Below are positions 35,884 to 43,407 of a stretch of 44,525 nucleotides of DNA, piece by piece (positions within the stretch are counted from its first letter, which is position 1; the number at the start of each line of letters is the position of its first letter). Source of the stretch: an uncultured Collinsella sp. (GTDB lineage Bacteria > Actinomycetota > Coriobacteriia > Coriobacteriales > Coriobacteriaceae); the NCBI GenBank assembly GCA_902464645.1, contig CABQKL010000002.1:1-44525 (forward strand). Direction: 5' to 3'. The notes beneath the pieces are model-generated. The model made no database searches, was not told the DNA's origin, and was given only the letters and a program-made list of their open reading frames with translations. The translations under genes and the position numbers were made by a program.

Positions 35884-37269
35884 CTAGTCGATCTTGTTGT
35901 TGGTCAGACCGGCGCGGAACACGGTGGCGTCGCCATCGGCCTGGCTCGGATCGTAGAGGTTCAGGGCAGCCACGTACATGGCGGCAGCGGTGACCAGGTC
36001 GTCCTTGTAGGTGACCTCGTTGGGAGCGTGAGCCTGAGACTCGGCACCCGGACCAAAGCCGACGCAGGGGATGCCATAGCGGCCCTGGATGGAGACGCAG
36101 TTCGTGGAGAAGGTCCACTTGTCGCACAGCGGACGACCGGTGCGCTTGTCCATGCTGGGCTCGCAGCCGATGCGCTCGTCACCGAACATGGCCTTGTGGG
36201 CGTCGACGAGGGCCTTGACGTGCGGAGCAGTCTCCTTGTTGATCCACGTGGGGAAGTAAGCCTCGGTCTCGTAGACCTCGCCGGTCCAGGACGGACGGTC
36301 GTACATGTACATGGAGACCTTCACGTCGTCGCCGTACTTCTTGGCGGCCGGCAGGTTACGGATCTCGTCCAGGCAGGACTCCCAGGTCTCACCAGCGGTC
36401 ATGCGACGGTCGATGGAGATGGCGCAGGAGTCAGCGACAGCGCAGCGGCTGGGGCTGGTGTAGAAGATCTGGCTGACGGTGCAGGTGCCGCGGCCCAGGA
36501 AGCGGGCGTCCTCGAAGTGCTCGGGGTTGTACTTGGGGTCGAGCATCTTGACGAGGCCCTTGATGTCGGTCGACTCGTCGCAGCCGTTGTTGTTGAGGGC
36601 GCGGACGTCGGCGATGATGTCGGCCATCTTGTAGATGGCGTTGTCGCCGCGGTCGGGAGCGGAGCCGTGGCAGGAGGTGCCGTGAACGTCGACGCGGATC
36701 TCCATGCGGCCGCGGTGACCGCGATAGATGCCACCGTCGGTGGGCTCGGTGGAAATGACGAACTCGGGCTTAATGCCGTCCTTGTTGTAGATGTACTGCC
36801 AGCACATGCCGTCGCAGTCCTCTTCCTGGACGGTACCGACGACCATGATCTTGTAGCCTTCGGGGATGAGGCCCATGTCCTTCATCATCTTGGCAGCGTA
36901 GGTAGCAGAAGCCATGCCACCCTCCTGGTCGGAGCCGCCGCGGCCGTAGATGATCTCGTCGGTCTCGTAGCCCTCATAGGGATCGGCATCCCAGTTATCG
37001 ATGTTGCCGATGCCGACGGTGTCGATGTGGGAGTCGATGGCGATGATCTTGTCGCCCTCGCCCATAAAGCCCATGACGTTGCCCAGGCCGTCGACCTTGA
37101 CCTCGTCATAGCCAAGGCTCTCCATCTCGGCCTTGATGCAGGCGACAACCTCACCCTCCTCGCAAGACTCAGAGGGATGGGAGATCATAGCGCGCAGGAA
37201 GCGAGTCATATCAGCACGATGGGACTCAGCAGCGTTTTTAATTGCCTCGAAATCGAGTTCCTTAGTCAT
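35884..37269 (-). CDS. ygeY: YgeY-type M20 metallohydrolase
   Basis: A 461-residue M20-family enzyme. It has the zinc-site motif SHIDTV (H81, D83), the bridging aspartate in GRGGSDQEGG (D114), the general base pair E149-E150, and the dimerisation-domain histidine in HGSAPD. The family removes acyl groups from amino acids; the YgeY group occurs with ygeX and ygeW and probably frees 2,3-diaminopropionate or a related product for YgeX (inference). ATG 37269 follows AGAAAGG. A large palindrome lies between it and ygeX. Confidence 0.9.
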   Translation of the reverse strand: MTKELDFEAIKNAAESHRADMTRFLRAMISHPSESCEEGEVVACIKAEMESLGYDEVKVDGLGNVMGFMGEGDKIIAIDSHIDTVGIGNIDNWDADPYEGYETDEIIYGRGGSDQEGGMASATYAAKMMKDMGLIPEGYKIMVVGTVQEEDCDGMCWQYIYNKDGIKPEFVISTEPTDGGIYRGHRGRMEIRVDVHGTSCHGSAPDRGDNAIYKMADIIADVRALNNNGCDESTDIKGLVKMLDPKYNPEHFEDARFLGRGTCTVSQIFYTSPSRCAVADSCAISIDRRMTAGETWESCLDEIRNLPAAKKYGDDVKVSMYMYDRPSWTGEVYETEAYFPTWINKETAPHVKALVDAHKAMFGDERIGCEPSMDKRTGRPLCDKWTFSTNCVSIQGRYGIPCVGFGPGAESQAHAPNEVTYKDDLVTAAAMYVAALNLYDPSQADGDATVFRAGLTNNKID

Positions 37270-37373
37270 AACAGTCAACCTTTCTACAAGGGTTTACCTA
37301 CAGGTAGATATTTCAGATAGATCACTTGTGCCAAGCAGCGTGAGGTCGAGCACCCGGCAAGCAAGTAAACGTA

Positions 37374-37491
37374 GGGCGGCGGAGCATATGTTTGCTCCGT
37401 CGCGAGTTCCGCACGAGCCGGAGAGCACTTAATGTGCTCTCCGTGCGAGCAGGACTGTTCGAGCAGGGAGCAAACATATGCTCTGCCGCCC
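37374..37491. repeat. 118-bp nested palindrome between ygeX and ygeY
   Basis: Outer arms of 25 bp (37374-37398 and 37467-37491, one mismatch, starting GGGCGGCGGAGCATATG) enclose an inner perfect GGAGAGCAC/GTGCTCTCC stem-loop (about 37420-37442), itself flanked by CGCAC/GTGCG. It starts 16 bases past the ygeX stop codon and has no T run after it. Confidence 0.93.
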
Positions 37492-37506
37492 GGACAGGTC
37501 AGTCTG

Positions 37507-38721
37507 CTAGCAGGTGGGGTACTCGCCCTCCCAGACGATGCGACGGTACTGATCCGGATCCGTGTCGCCCTCGGTGGAGAAGCAGAGCACGGAGCTCGTC
37601 TTGTCCAGGCCGATGAGCTCCTTGAGCTCGGCGTACTCGGGATCGAGCATGAGGGTCTCGACCAGACCGGTGGTCACCGCGCCGGACTCGCCGGAGATGA
37701 CGCGCGGGTCGCCCTTCTCGGGAGCGCCCAGGGTGCGCATGCCGCGAGCAGTGACCCAGTCGGGGCAGGACACGAAAGCGGTAGCGTGGTTGCGCAGGAT
37801 ATCCCAGCCCAGGATGTTGGGCTCGCCGCAGCACAGGCCGGCCATGATGGAGGGCATGTCGCCGTCCACGATGCGCGGGTCGCCGTCGCCGGCTGCAGCG
37901 CCCTTGTACAGGCAGGCGGCCGGAGCGCACTCGACCACGACAAAGGTGGGCGGGTTATCGGGATACAGGTTGGTGAAGTAGCCCACCACGGCGCCGGCCA
38001 GCGAGCCTACACCGGCCTGGACAAAGACGTGCGTCGGGCGGTTGATGGCCATCTCGCGCAGCTGCTCGGCAGCCTCGGAAGCCATGGTGCCGTAGCCCTC
38101 CATGATCCAAGACGGGATCTTCTCGTAGCCCTCCCAGGCGGTGTCCTGAACGATAACGCCGCGCTCGCAGGCGTCGGCCTCGGCGGCGGCCATGCGCACG
38201 CACTCGTCGTAGTTGACCTCTTCGATGGTCACCGTGGCGCCCTCGGCGGCGATGTTGTCGAAGCGGGGCTTGGTGGAACCCTTGGGCATGTGCACGACGG
38301 CCTTCTGGCCCAGCTTGTTGGCAGCCCATGCCACGCCGCGGCCATGGTTGCCGTCGGTGGCGGTAAAGAAGGTGGCCTGGCCAAAGTCCTCGGCCAGCTG
38401 ATCGGAGGTCAGGTAATCGAAGGTGCAGTCGGCAACGTCCTTGCCGGTCTCGTCGGCAATGTAGTTGGCCATGGCAAACGAGCCGCCCAGGACCTTAAAG
38501 GCGTTGAGGCCAAAGCGATAGCTCTCGTCCTTAACGCACAGGTTGGACAGGCCCAGGCGTGCAGCCTGGCCATCCAGGCGGGCAAGCGGAGTGACGGTGT
38601 ACTGGGGGAACGACTGGTGGAAGGCACGGGCCTTCTTCACGTGGTCGAGGCTCATGATTCCCAAGTGCTTGTCATCGCTCTTGGGCATCGTGTTGCCCGC
38701 CCACTGGATCTTATCGGCCAT
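37507..38721 (-). CDS. ygeX: 2,3-diaminopropionate ammonia-lyase
   Basis: This PLP enzyme splits 2,3-diaminopropionate into pyruvate and two ammonia. The 404-residue protein has the PLP lysine in RFGLNAFKVLGGS (K76), the TDGNHGRGVAW motif and the glycine-rich QAGVGSLAGAV phosphate loop, all typical of the DpaL/YgeX family. It is the promoter-proximal gene of the minus-strand island, starting 277 bases from a divergent YheO-type regulator. Products feed central metabolism and nitrogen supply. Confidence 0.94.
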   Translation of the reverse strand: MADKIQWAGNTMPKSDDKHLGIMSLDHVKKARAFHQSFPQYTVTPLARLDGQAARLGLSNLCVKDESYRFGLNAFKVLGGSFAMANYIADETGKDVADCTFDYLTSDQLAEDFGQATFFTATDGNHGRGVAWAANKLGQKAVVHMPKGSTKPRFDNIAAEGATVTIEEVNYDECVRMAAAEADACERGVIVQDTAWEGYEKIPSWIMEGYGTMASEAAEQLREMAINRPTHVFVQAGVGSLAGAVVGYFTNLYPDNPPTFVVVECAPAACLYKGAAAGDGDPRIVDGDMPSIMAGLCCGEPNILGWDILRNHATAFVSCPDWVTARGMRTLGAPEKGDPRVISGESGAVTTGLVETLMLDPEYAELKELIGLDKTSSVLCFSTEGDTDPDQYRRIVWEGEYPTC

Positions 38722-38813
38722 ACGGTGAACTCCTTAAGTCCTCTCTTGCCGGCCCCCGCATACGCGTTTCAGCCCATTCCCATTCATGCGACTGAACTTT
38801 TATGTGGATGCCA

Positions 38814-38828
38814 AACAAAAAGTTTGTT
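38814..38828. promoter_or_regulatory. Operator-like palindrome 1 (AACAAA-N3-TTTGTT)
   Basis: AACAAAAAGTTTGTT is a perfect 6-3-6 inverted repeat in the 277-bp spacer between ygeX and the YheO-type regulator. A second copy lies 51 bp away centre to centre. Confidence 0.65.
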
Positions 38829-38864
38829 AGCACTGTTCTATCACACTTTTTGATTGGCAAACCT

Positions 38865-38879
38865 AACAAATTGTTTGTT
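38865..38879. promoter_or_regulatory. Operator-like palindrome 2 (AACAAA-N3-TTTGTT)
   Basis: AACAAATTGTTTGTT has the same 6-bp arms and 3-base spacing as the copy at 38814-38828. The AT-rich stretch between the two (38829-38864) is the likely ygeX core promoter. The regulator encoded next to it is the natural candidate to bind here. Confidence 0.65.
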
Positions 38880-38998
38880 GCCGTAATCGGTACTTTTTCG
38901 CCGCCGAACGGTTACATAACGCAGCGACGCTTTCGTTATTTGCGAACAGGTGTGGTTTATGGCAAAGTGTGCCCAAACTAATTTTTAGGAAGGCACCC

Positions 38999-39652
38999 AT
39001 GACCCCCGCACAGATTGAGTTCTACAAGCGCCTTGCACACGGCCTGGCGCTCCAATTTGGCCCCAACTGCGAAATCGTCGTCCACGATCTGGAGACCGAA
39101 GACGTGGACCACTCCATCGTAGTGATCGAAAACGGCCACGTCAGCGGGCGCAAACTGGGTGACGGCCCCAGCCATATTGTGCTTGAGTCCATGCACGATG
39201 GCACCGCCGACGTGCACGACCGCGAGCCATACCTCACCAAAACCGCTGATGGCAAGCTGCTCAAGTCCTCGACCATCTTTATCCGCAACGACGAGGGCAA
39301 GCCCGTCGGCATTTTGGGCATTAACTTTGACATTACGCTCATGAAGGCTTTTGAGCGCTCGCTCGATGCCTTTACCGGCACCGGCGGCACGGGCTACACC
39401 GAGCCCGAGCCCATTACCAAAAACATCGGCGACCTGCTCGAAGACCTGCTGCGCGAGTGCGAACAGTTTGTGGGCAAGCCCGCGGCGCTCATGACCAAAG
39501 ACGAGCGAATCCGCGCCATTGGCTACCTCGACCGTCGCGGCGCCTTCCTCATCTCCAAGTCGAGCGAACGCGCCTGCGAGTTCTTTGGCATCTCCAAATA
39601 CAGCTTCTACAGCTACCTCAACGAGGCAAAGGCTGCCGCCGGCGACAAATAG
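38999..39652 (+). CDS. YheO/DauR-type PAS and helix-turn-helix regulator
   Basis: The 217-residue protein has a YheO-like PAS domain (about 8-115; GPNCEIVVHDLE, then GKPVGILGINFDIT) and a C-terminal HTH_22-type segment (about 165-210; GAFLISKSSERACEFFGISK). Relatives such as DauR control amino-acid catabolism genes. ATG 38999 follows AGGAAGG; a GTG at 38969 is less likely. It is divergent from ygeX, so it probably controls the island through the paired palindromes in the spacer. The effector is unknown. Confidence 0.87.
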   Translation: MTPAQIEFYKRLAHGLALQFGPNCEIVVHDLETEDVDHSIVVIENGHVSGRKLGDGPSHIVLESMHDGTADVHDREPYLTKTADGKLLKSSTIFIRNDEGKPVGILGINFDITLMKAFERSLDAFTGTGGTGYTEPEPITKNIGDLLEDLLRECEQFVGKPAALMTKDERIRAIGYLDRRGAFLISKSSERACEFFGISKYSFYSYLNEAKAAAGDK

Positions 39653-39774
39653 TCAGCGCGCCTGCACCCCTCCCCTTTTGGGCGCGAGTTCTGGAATGCA
39701 CGAATCCGAGAGTCGGCCGCAAGGCAAGTTCCATATAATCGATGAATGTGAGCATTTCGAAAGGATGGGACAAG

Positions 39775-40779
39775 ATGGGGTCGAGCAACGCACCACGCAA
39801 CGGCCGCGGAGGCACCGCTTCTGGCGCCAGGCATGCGAAACACGCGTTTGACGAGGGCGAAGAGGGCCTGTTTGCGCTGAGCCTCGACGACGTGATGAGC
39901 GACCGCCCTTGGACCGCCGATGAACTCATGGGCGGCGGAGCTCGCACGACAAGTGCAAAGGTCGCACCTTCCGCCACGCCCGCGCCGGCATCCATGCCCG
40001 CGGACGACTTTGCCACCCGTCCCATCGTGCAGGCGACGCGTAAAGCCGCCCCTGCGCCCCGTCCCGCTAGCGATCCGTCCGAGACGGCGGCGTTTCTCGC
40101 TGCAGCGGCACAGCGCCATGCGCCCAGCAGCGCACCCGTGTATGCCACCCCGCAGCAGCCGACATACACGGCTCCCGAACCCCAGCCCGAGCCCGAGCTC
40201 GAGCCGCCTGTCATGGATCTGGATGATCTTTCCAACCGCCAGTTTGCCTTTGATTCCTGGGCGGCGGCAGATCTGGACGAGACCTCGGGCGGCATGCCGG
40301 CGCTCGACATTCCGGTAAACCCCCTGTTTGCGGCTGCCGAGGAACGCAACTCCGCATACGACAACACCGCAGCATACGCCAACCGTCCGAGCGAACAGCC
40401 TCGCGCCGGCCGCATCGAAACCGAGGATTACGGCCAAACGTCGAGCGGCTATTCTCGCGACCCGTTTGCCGCCACGCCCGCTCCCGATTACAACCAAGCG
40501 AGCGTAAAGGCAGCCTCGGCATCGTCGTATACCCACGGCACCGACGATAAGCGCGCTGCCGATTACCACACCGAAGAAGAACCGCCGCGCTTTTCGGAGT
40601 TTTCGCAGGCGACAAAGGTTGTCTTTATCGCCATCATCATCGCTCTGCTCGGCGTGATCGCGTTTGAGGGATTCCAGCTGTTCCGCGGCCCCACCGCGTC
40701 CGAATCGGCAACACAGCAAAAAGAGGACGACAACCAGTACCTGGACATCAACACCCTCAAAGGCGACCCCAACAGCTAG
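39775..40779 (+). CDS. Hypothetical bitopic membrane protein, Pro/Ala-rich
   Basis: I do not recognise this gene. The 334-residue product is mostly low complexity: a polar start, a conserved-looking acidic block (FDEGEEGLFALSLDDVM near residues 25-42), long Pro/Ala/Thr-rich stretches, a block with PPVMDLDDLSNRQFAFDSW, then one membrane helix at about 281-303 and a 30-residue outer tail. Topology is probably cytoplasmic N-terminus. ATG 39775 follows AAGGA by ten bases; TATAAT at 39734-39739 is a good -10. It may be an anti-sigma-like or envelope-anchoring protein, but nothing in the sequence decides this. Confidence 0.75.
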   Translation: MGSSNAPRNGRGGTASGARHAKHAFDEGEEGLFALSLDDVMSDRPWTADELMGGGARTTSAKVAPSATPAPASMPADDFATRPIVQATRKAAPAPRPASDPSETAAFLAAAAQRHAPSSAPVYATPQQPTYTAPEPQPEPELEPPVMDLDDLSNRQFAFDSWAAADLDETSGGMPALDIPVNPLFAAAEERNSAYDNTAAYANRPSEQPRAGRIETEDYGQTSSGYSRDPFAATPAPDYNQASVKAASASSYTHGTDDKRAADYHTEEEPPRFSEFSQATKVVFIAIIIALLGVIAFEGFQLFRGPTASESATQQKEDDNQYLDINTLKGDPNS

Positions 40780-41151
40780 GTTGGAACATAAGCCATGCCG
40801 CACCCCTGTTTACGTGCGGTTTTACACTTTTCCGTGATTTCCACGCGCCCATTTCGACACTTTTCCGTAATTTGGGCGGCTCGAATTTGACACTTTTCCG
40901 TACTTTTATACGGCTGATTTCGACACTTTTCCGGATGTTTGCCGAATAATTGCCGCGTAATCAAGCGCCGTCTGCACATCATTTCGCAGGCGGCGCTTGA
41001 TTTCTGTCCGCGCGCGCTGATAGACTCCATCGTGCCCGCAAGGAGTGGGCGCGTTTTATCCAGAGTCGGGCTAGAGAGTTGGCTCCACGATCCCGACGCC
41101 AACCGGCCAAGAGGCACGGTGGCCCTGCCAACATCGATGAAAGGAGTCCGT
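40780..41151 (+). other. Gene-poor spacer with repeat array and promoter region
   Basis: Apart from the 33-bp repeat array this spacer holds an inverted repeat AGCGCCGTCTGC/GCAGGCGGCGCT (about 40963-40996). No convincing gene is seen. A minus-strand frame (40776-41204) runs through the array but its start lies inside the next gene. Confidence 0.4.
40824..40933 (-). repeat. Four repeats with an exact 33-bp period
   Basis: ACACTTTTCCG starts at 40824, 40857, 40890 and 40923, exactly 33 bases apart each time. Flanking bases (CCGTRATTT, TTCG) are partly kept. Read on the minus strand in one frame each unit gives EKC plus eight residues, often ending IT or ST, so the period fits a coding repeat of 11 residues. 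Confidence 0.95.
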
Positions 41152-41574
41152 ATGGACAATTTCTCTGTGCGCAGCGAGCGCAACTTCCACAACCTGGTCG
41201 CCAAACCAAAGCGAATGCATCTCCTGGACAGGCCGAGCGGCTATGCCTCGGCCATGGTCAAGAGCGGCCTCTCCCACCAGATGCGCTTTACTGTGCAGGT
41301 GCTCGAGGAAGAGCTCTGTGCTGCTGGCAACCCGCACGTACTGCAGATCAAGCTGCTCGGAGACGACTCGCGCGAGCCGTCGAGTTGGAAGCTCTTTGCC
41401 GACGGCAAGTGCGTTGCGGACGGATCCGGCGCCTTTGCCCGCGAGTGCTTCTACGAGGGAGCCGAGGTGTTCCTGGACCTGTGCCGCGATGCCGTCGACG
41501 CAGCGAGACTGCACCAGTGGAGTCAGAGGGAGTACGAGCTGCTGAGCGCGGCACGCGGGATTGCGAGGGCGTAG
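41152..41574 (+). CDS. Hypothetical protein
   Basis: I do not recognise this 140-residue product. It starts MDNFSVRSERNFHNLVAKPK and has no membrane segment or low-complexity region. The middle (LQIKLLGDDSREPSSWKLFA) suggests beta strands, and the last 40 residues look helical. ATG 41152 has AAAGGAG five bases upstream, which supports the start; the open frame to 40939 has none. It is convergent with the exonuclease gene. Confidence 0.65.
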   Translation: MDNFSVRSERNFHNLVAKPKRMHLLDRPSGYASAMVKSGLSHQMRFTVQVLEEELCAAGNPHVLQIKLLGDDSREPSSWKLFADGKCVADGSGAFARECFYEGAEVFLDLCRDAVDAARLHQWSQREYELLSAARGIARA

Positions 41575-41684
41575 GCAGACAGACCAGACAGCTCGTCATA
41601 CTGGTTGACACTTCGATTCAAACAGCAGGGCGAAGTCGCGCTTACAGTCCCGCCATGCCAAACCGAATGGCGTTCTCAAAAGGC

Positions 41685-42419
41685 CTAACTCCCCTCCGCC
41701 TTAAACCTCAGCAGCAGGTCGCCCAGCTCGGGGCACTTGCTGGAAAGACGCGTCTGGGCTCGCTCGCCCATCCCCCACCGCTGGCGGACTTCCTGGGCGC
41801 GCGGGCTCACGCGGTAGTCCCCGTCCATCACCTGCTTGAGCAACTTGGCGGTCACGCGCGCATCGGCCAGGGCGCTGTGGGCGTGCCCCGTCGACTCGTC
41901 AAACTCGATGCCAAACCACGTTGCCGCGTCACTCAACGAGACGCACCCGTGGCTGCCCACGTCCATGATCGAGGTGTAAAACGCCTGCAGGTCGGCCCAA
42001 TCCGTAGGAAATGCGGAAAAGTCGATGCGCTTTGCCTGACACTCGGTCAAAAGCTGTCGACGGTCCGTCCCGCTCCAACAGACCACTTGGGCGGAGTAGC
42101 GACCGATCCAATCGCTGAGCCTTTTGATCACCACGTAGAGCGGATCGGCCATCGCGGTGTCCACAGCCGATATCCCCGTAAGCTCGCGAACGGGAAACGC
42201 AACGCCTTCGGTAAATTCTGTCTGCACAAACTGCGAGAACTCGCCCATAACGTTGCCGTGGTAATCGAGCTTGACGGCGCCGACCTCAATAATCTCGTTG
42301 CGCAGTCCACGGCGTTGGCGCTGCTTTGGCACCGGCGCAAACTCAAAGTCCAGCACAATCTGGCGCGCAAAGTTCGTCGTATCGATAGCCGAGATACACG
42401 GCGTCTTTTCAGCTGACAC
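41685..42419 (-). CDS. DnaQ-like 3'-5' exonuclease (DEDD family)
   Basis: The 244-residue protein has the Exo I motif VLDFEFAP (D24, E26), an Exo II aspartate region near CWSGTDRRQLL, and the Exo III motif GHAHSALADARVTAKLL with conserved His and Asp, giving a DEDDh nuclease of the KapD/ERI-1-like type. Such enzymes trim RNA or DNA 3' ends. GTG 42419 is preferred, with AGAAAGG eight bases upstream; the frame to 42533 adds residues that do not fit the family. It stands alone. Confidence 0.82.
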   Translation of the reverse strand: MSAEKTPCISAIDTTNFARQIVLDFEFAPVPKQRQRRGLRNEIIEVGAVKLDYHGNVMGEFSQFVQTEFTEGVAFPVRELTGISAVDTAMADPLYVVIKRLSDWIGRYSAQVVCWSGTDRRQLLTECQAKRIDFSAFPTDWADLQAFYTSIMDVGSHGCVSLSDAATWFGIEFDESTGHAHSALADARVTAKLLKQVMDGDYRVSPRAQEVRQRWGMGERAQTRLSSKCPELGDLLLRFKAEGS

Positions 42420-42578
42420 GGTTAGGGCCTTTCTCCATTGCCTGCCGCTTGCTACATAGGCGGCTACATTGCCGTAAGGATAGGCGCCCGTGCGGACATG
42501 AAAGCGGGGCGCAATACCATGCGTCAAGCACACGCCATGCAGACGGCCCCAAGAGAGTCGCCCACTCTATTCAAATGC

Positions 42579-42746
42579 ATGAAAAAGATTGAGGCCCGGT
42601 GACTTGAATCAGAGGTCATCCCGGGCCCATCAGAGCTCGTAGAGCTCTTGGTTGCTTTGGTCTCGCTCTTCACGGCGCTTATCGAACTTTCCGAGGCACT
42701 CAAGCAGCATTCGAAGCATAACAAGTCGCTGCCATTAAGGCATTGA
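42579..42746 (+). other. Small hydrophobic ORF interrupted by an in-frame TGA
   Basis: From ATG 42579 the frame reads MKKIEAR, TGA at 42600-42602, then LESEVIPGPSELVELLVALV onward for 47 more codons to a stop at 42744. The part after the TGA is amphipathic to hydrophobic with acidic spacing. The TGA lies in a hairpin, GGCCCGG (42593-42599) with CCGGGCC (42621-42627). There is no clear ribosome binding site. It may be a decayed gene, a chance frame, or less likely recoded. Confidence 0.2.
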
Positions 42747-42977
42747 CCTCTTGACCAAGCAACGGCGCTGCCCAGCTCTTCACCACTTGGGCTGCCGTCA
42801 ACTTTATTCTATCCGCGAGCATCTGGTTTACCAAATGGATTTTCGGTAAAGGAAGCCCGACGCCCCGCAAAACCACTACGCCCCAAGTGCCGCCATGGGG
42901 ATCACCGCCACGCCGTCGTCGCGTGTGTAGGCGATGCCCCCCTTGCCCACCACAACCGCCAAAAACGCCGGCGCGGT

Positions 42978-43360
42978 ATTCTAAGACGCGCTTTCCACTT
43001 GAAGCCATGTCGATTCTGGGACACAGTTTCCGCTTGAAGCCCATCCGGAAAGCACGTCCCATTCCGAGGCTTGAATCCGGGACGTAGTTTCCACTTGAGC
43101 TCCTGACGGGAAAGCACGTCCCGCTCTGAAGCTCGATTCCGGGATACAGCTTCCGCCAGAGACCTCAACCGGAAACGGCATCCCACTCTGGAGCCAGAAT
43201 CCGGGACGCAGCTTCCGCTTGAAGGCCGATCCGGAAAGTGCGTCCCAGTCTGAGCGCTCATTCCGGGATGCAATTTCCGGTTGAGAGCCGATTCGGAAAC
43301 GGCGTCCCACCCTAGAGCCAAAATCTGGGACATGCTTTCCGCCGGCATTCCGCTGGCAGC
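42978..43360. repeat. 62-bp tandem array of imperfect palindromes
   Basis: Full units start at 43012 (61 bp), 43073, 43135, 43197 and 43259 (62 bp each), with partial units before (42978-43011) and after (43321-43360). Each unit holds two facing arms of about 15 bases, for example GGGACGCAGCTTCCG and CGGAAAGTGCGTCCC, around a 12-base centre, so every unit can fold into a hairpin. The period is not a multiple of three, so it is not a protein repeat. Confidence 0.92.
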
Positions 43361-43407
43361 TAGCACGACAACAGAGGGGCCCCGTTTCAGCCATTCGAGG
43401 ACAGGCT

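Larger units (their letters stand above)
42420..43407. other. Gene-poor region
   Basis: Nearly 1 kb without a firm gene. It holds an interrupted small ORF (42579-42746), a stretch around 42750-42975 in which I see nothing definite, and a 62-bp tandem array (from 43012). Open frames across the array are by-products of the repeats. Confidence 0.6.

Noticed and set aside
40776..41204. A 142-codon minus-strand gene over the 33-bp repeats
   Set aside because: Its start lies inside the opposite gene at 41152 and no ribosome binding site supports it; the repeat itself is kept as a finding.
42978..43360. CRISPR array
   Set aside because: There is no constant repeat with unique spacers; whole units are degenerate copies of each other and no cas gene is nearby.
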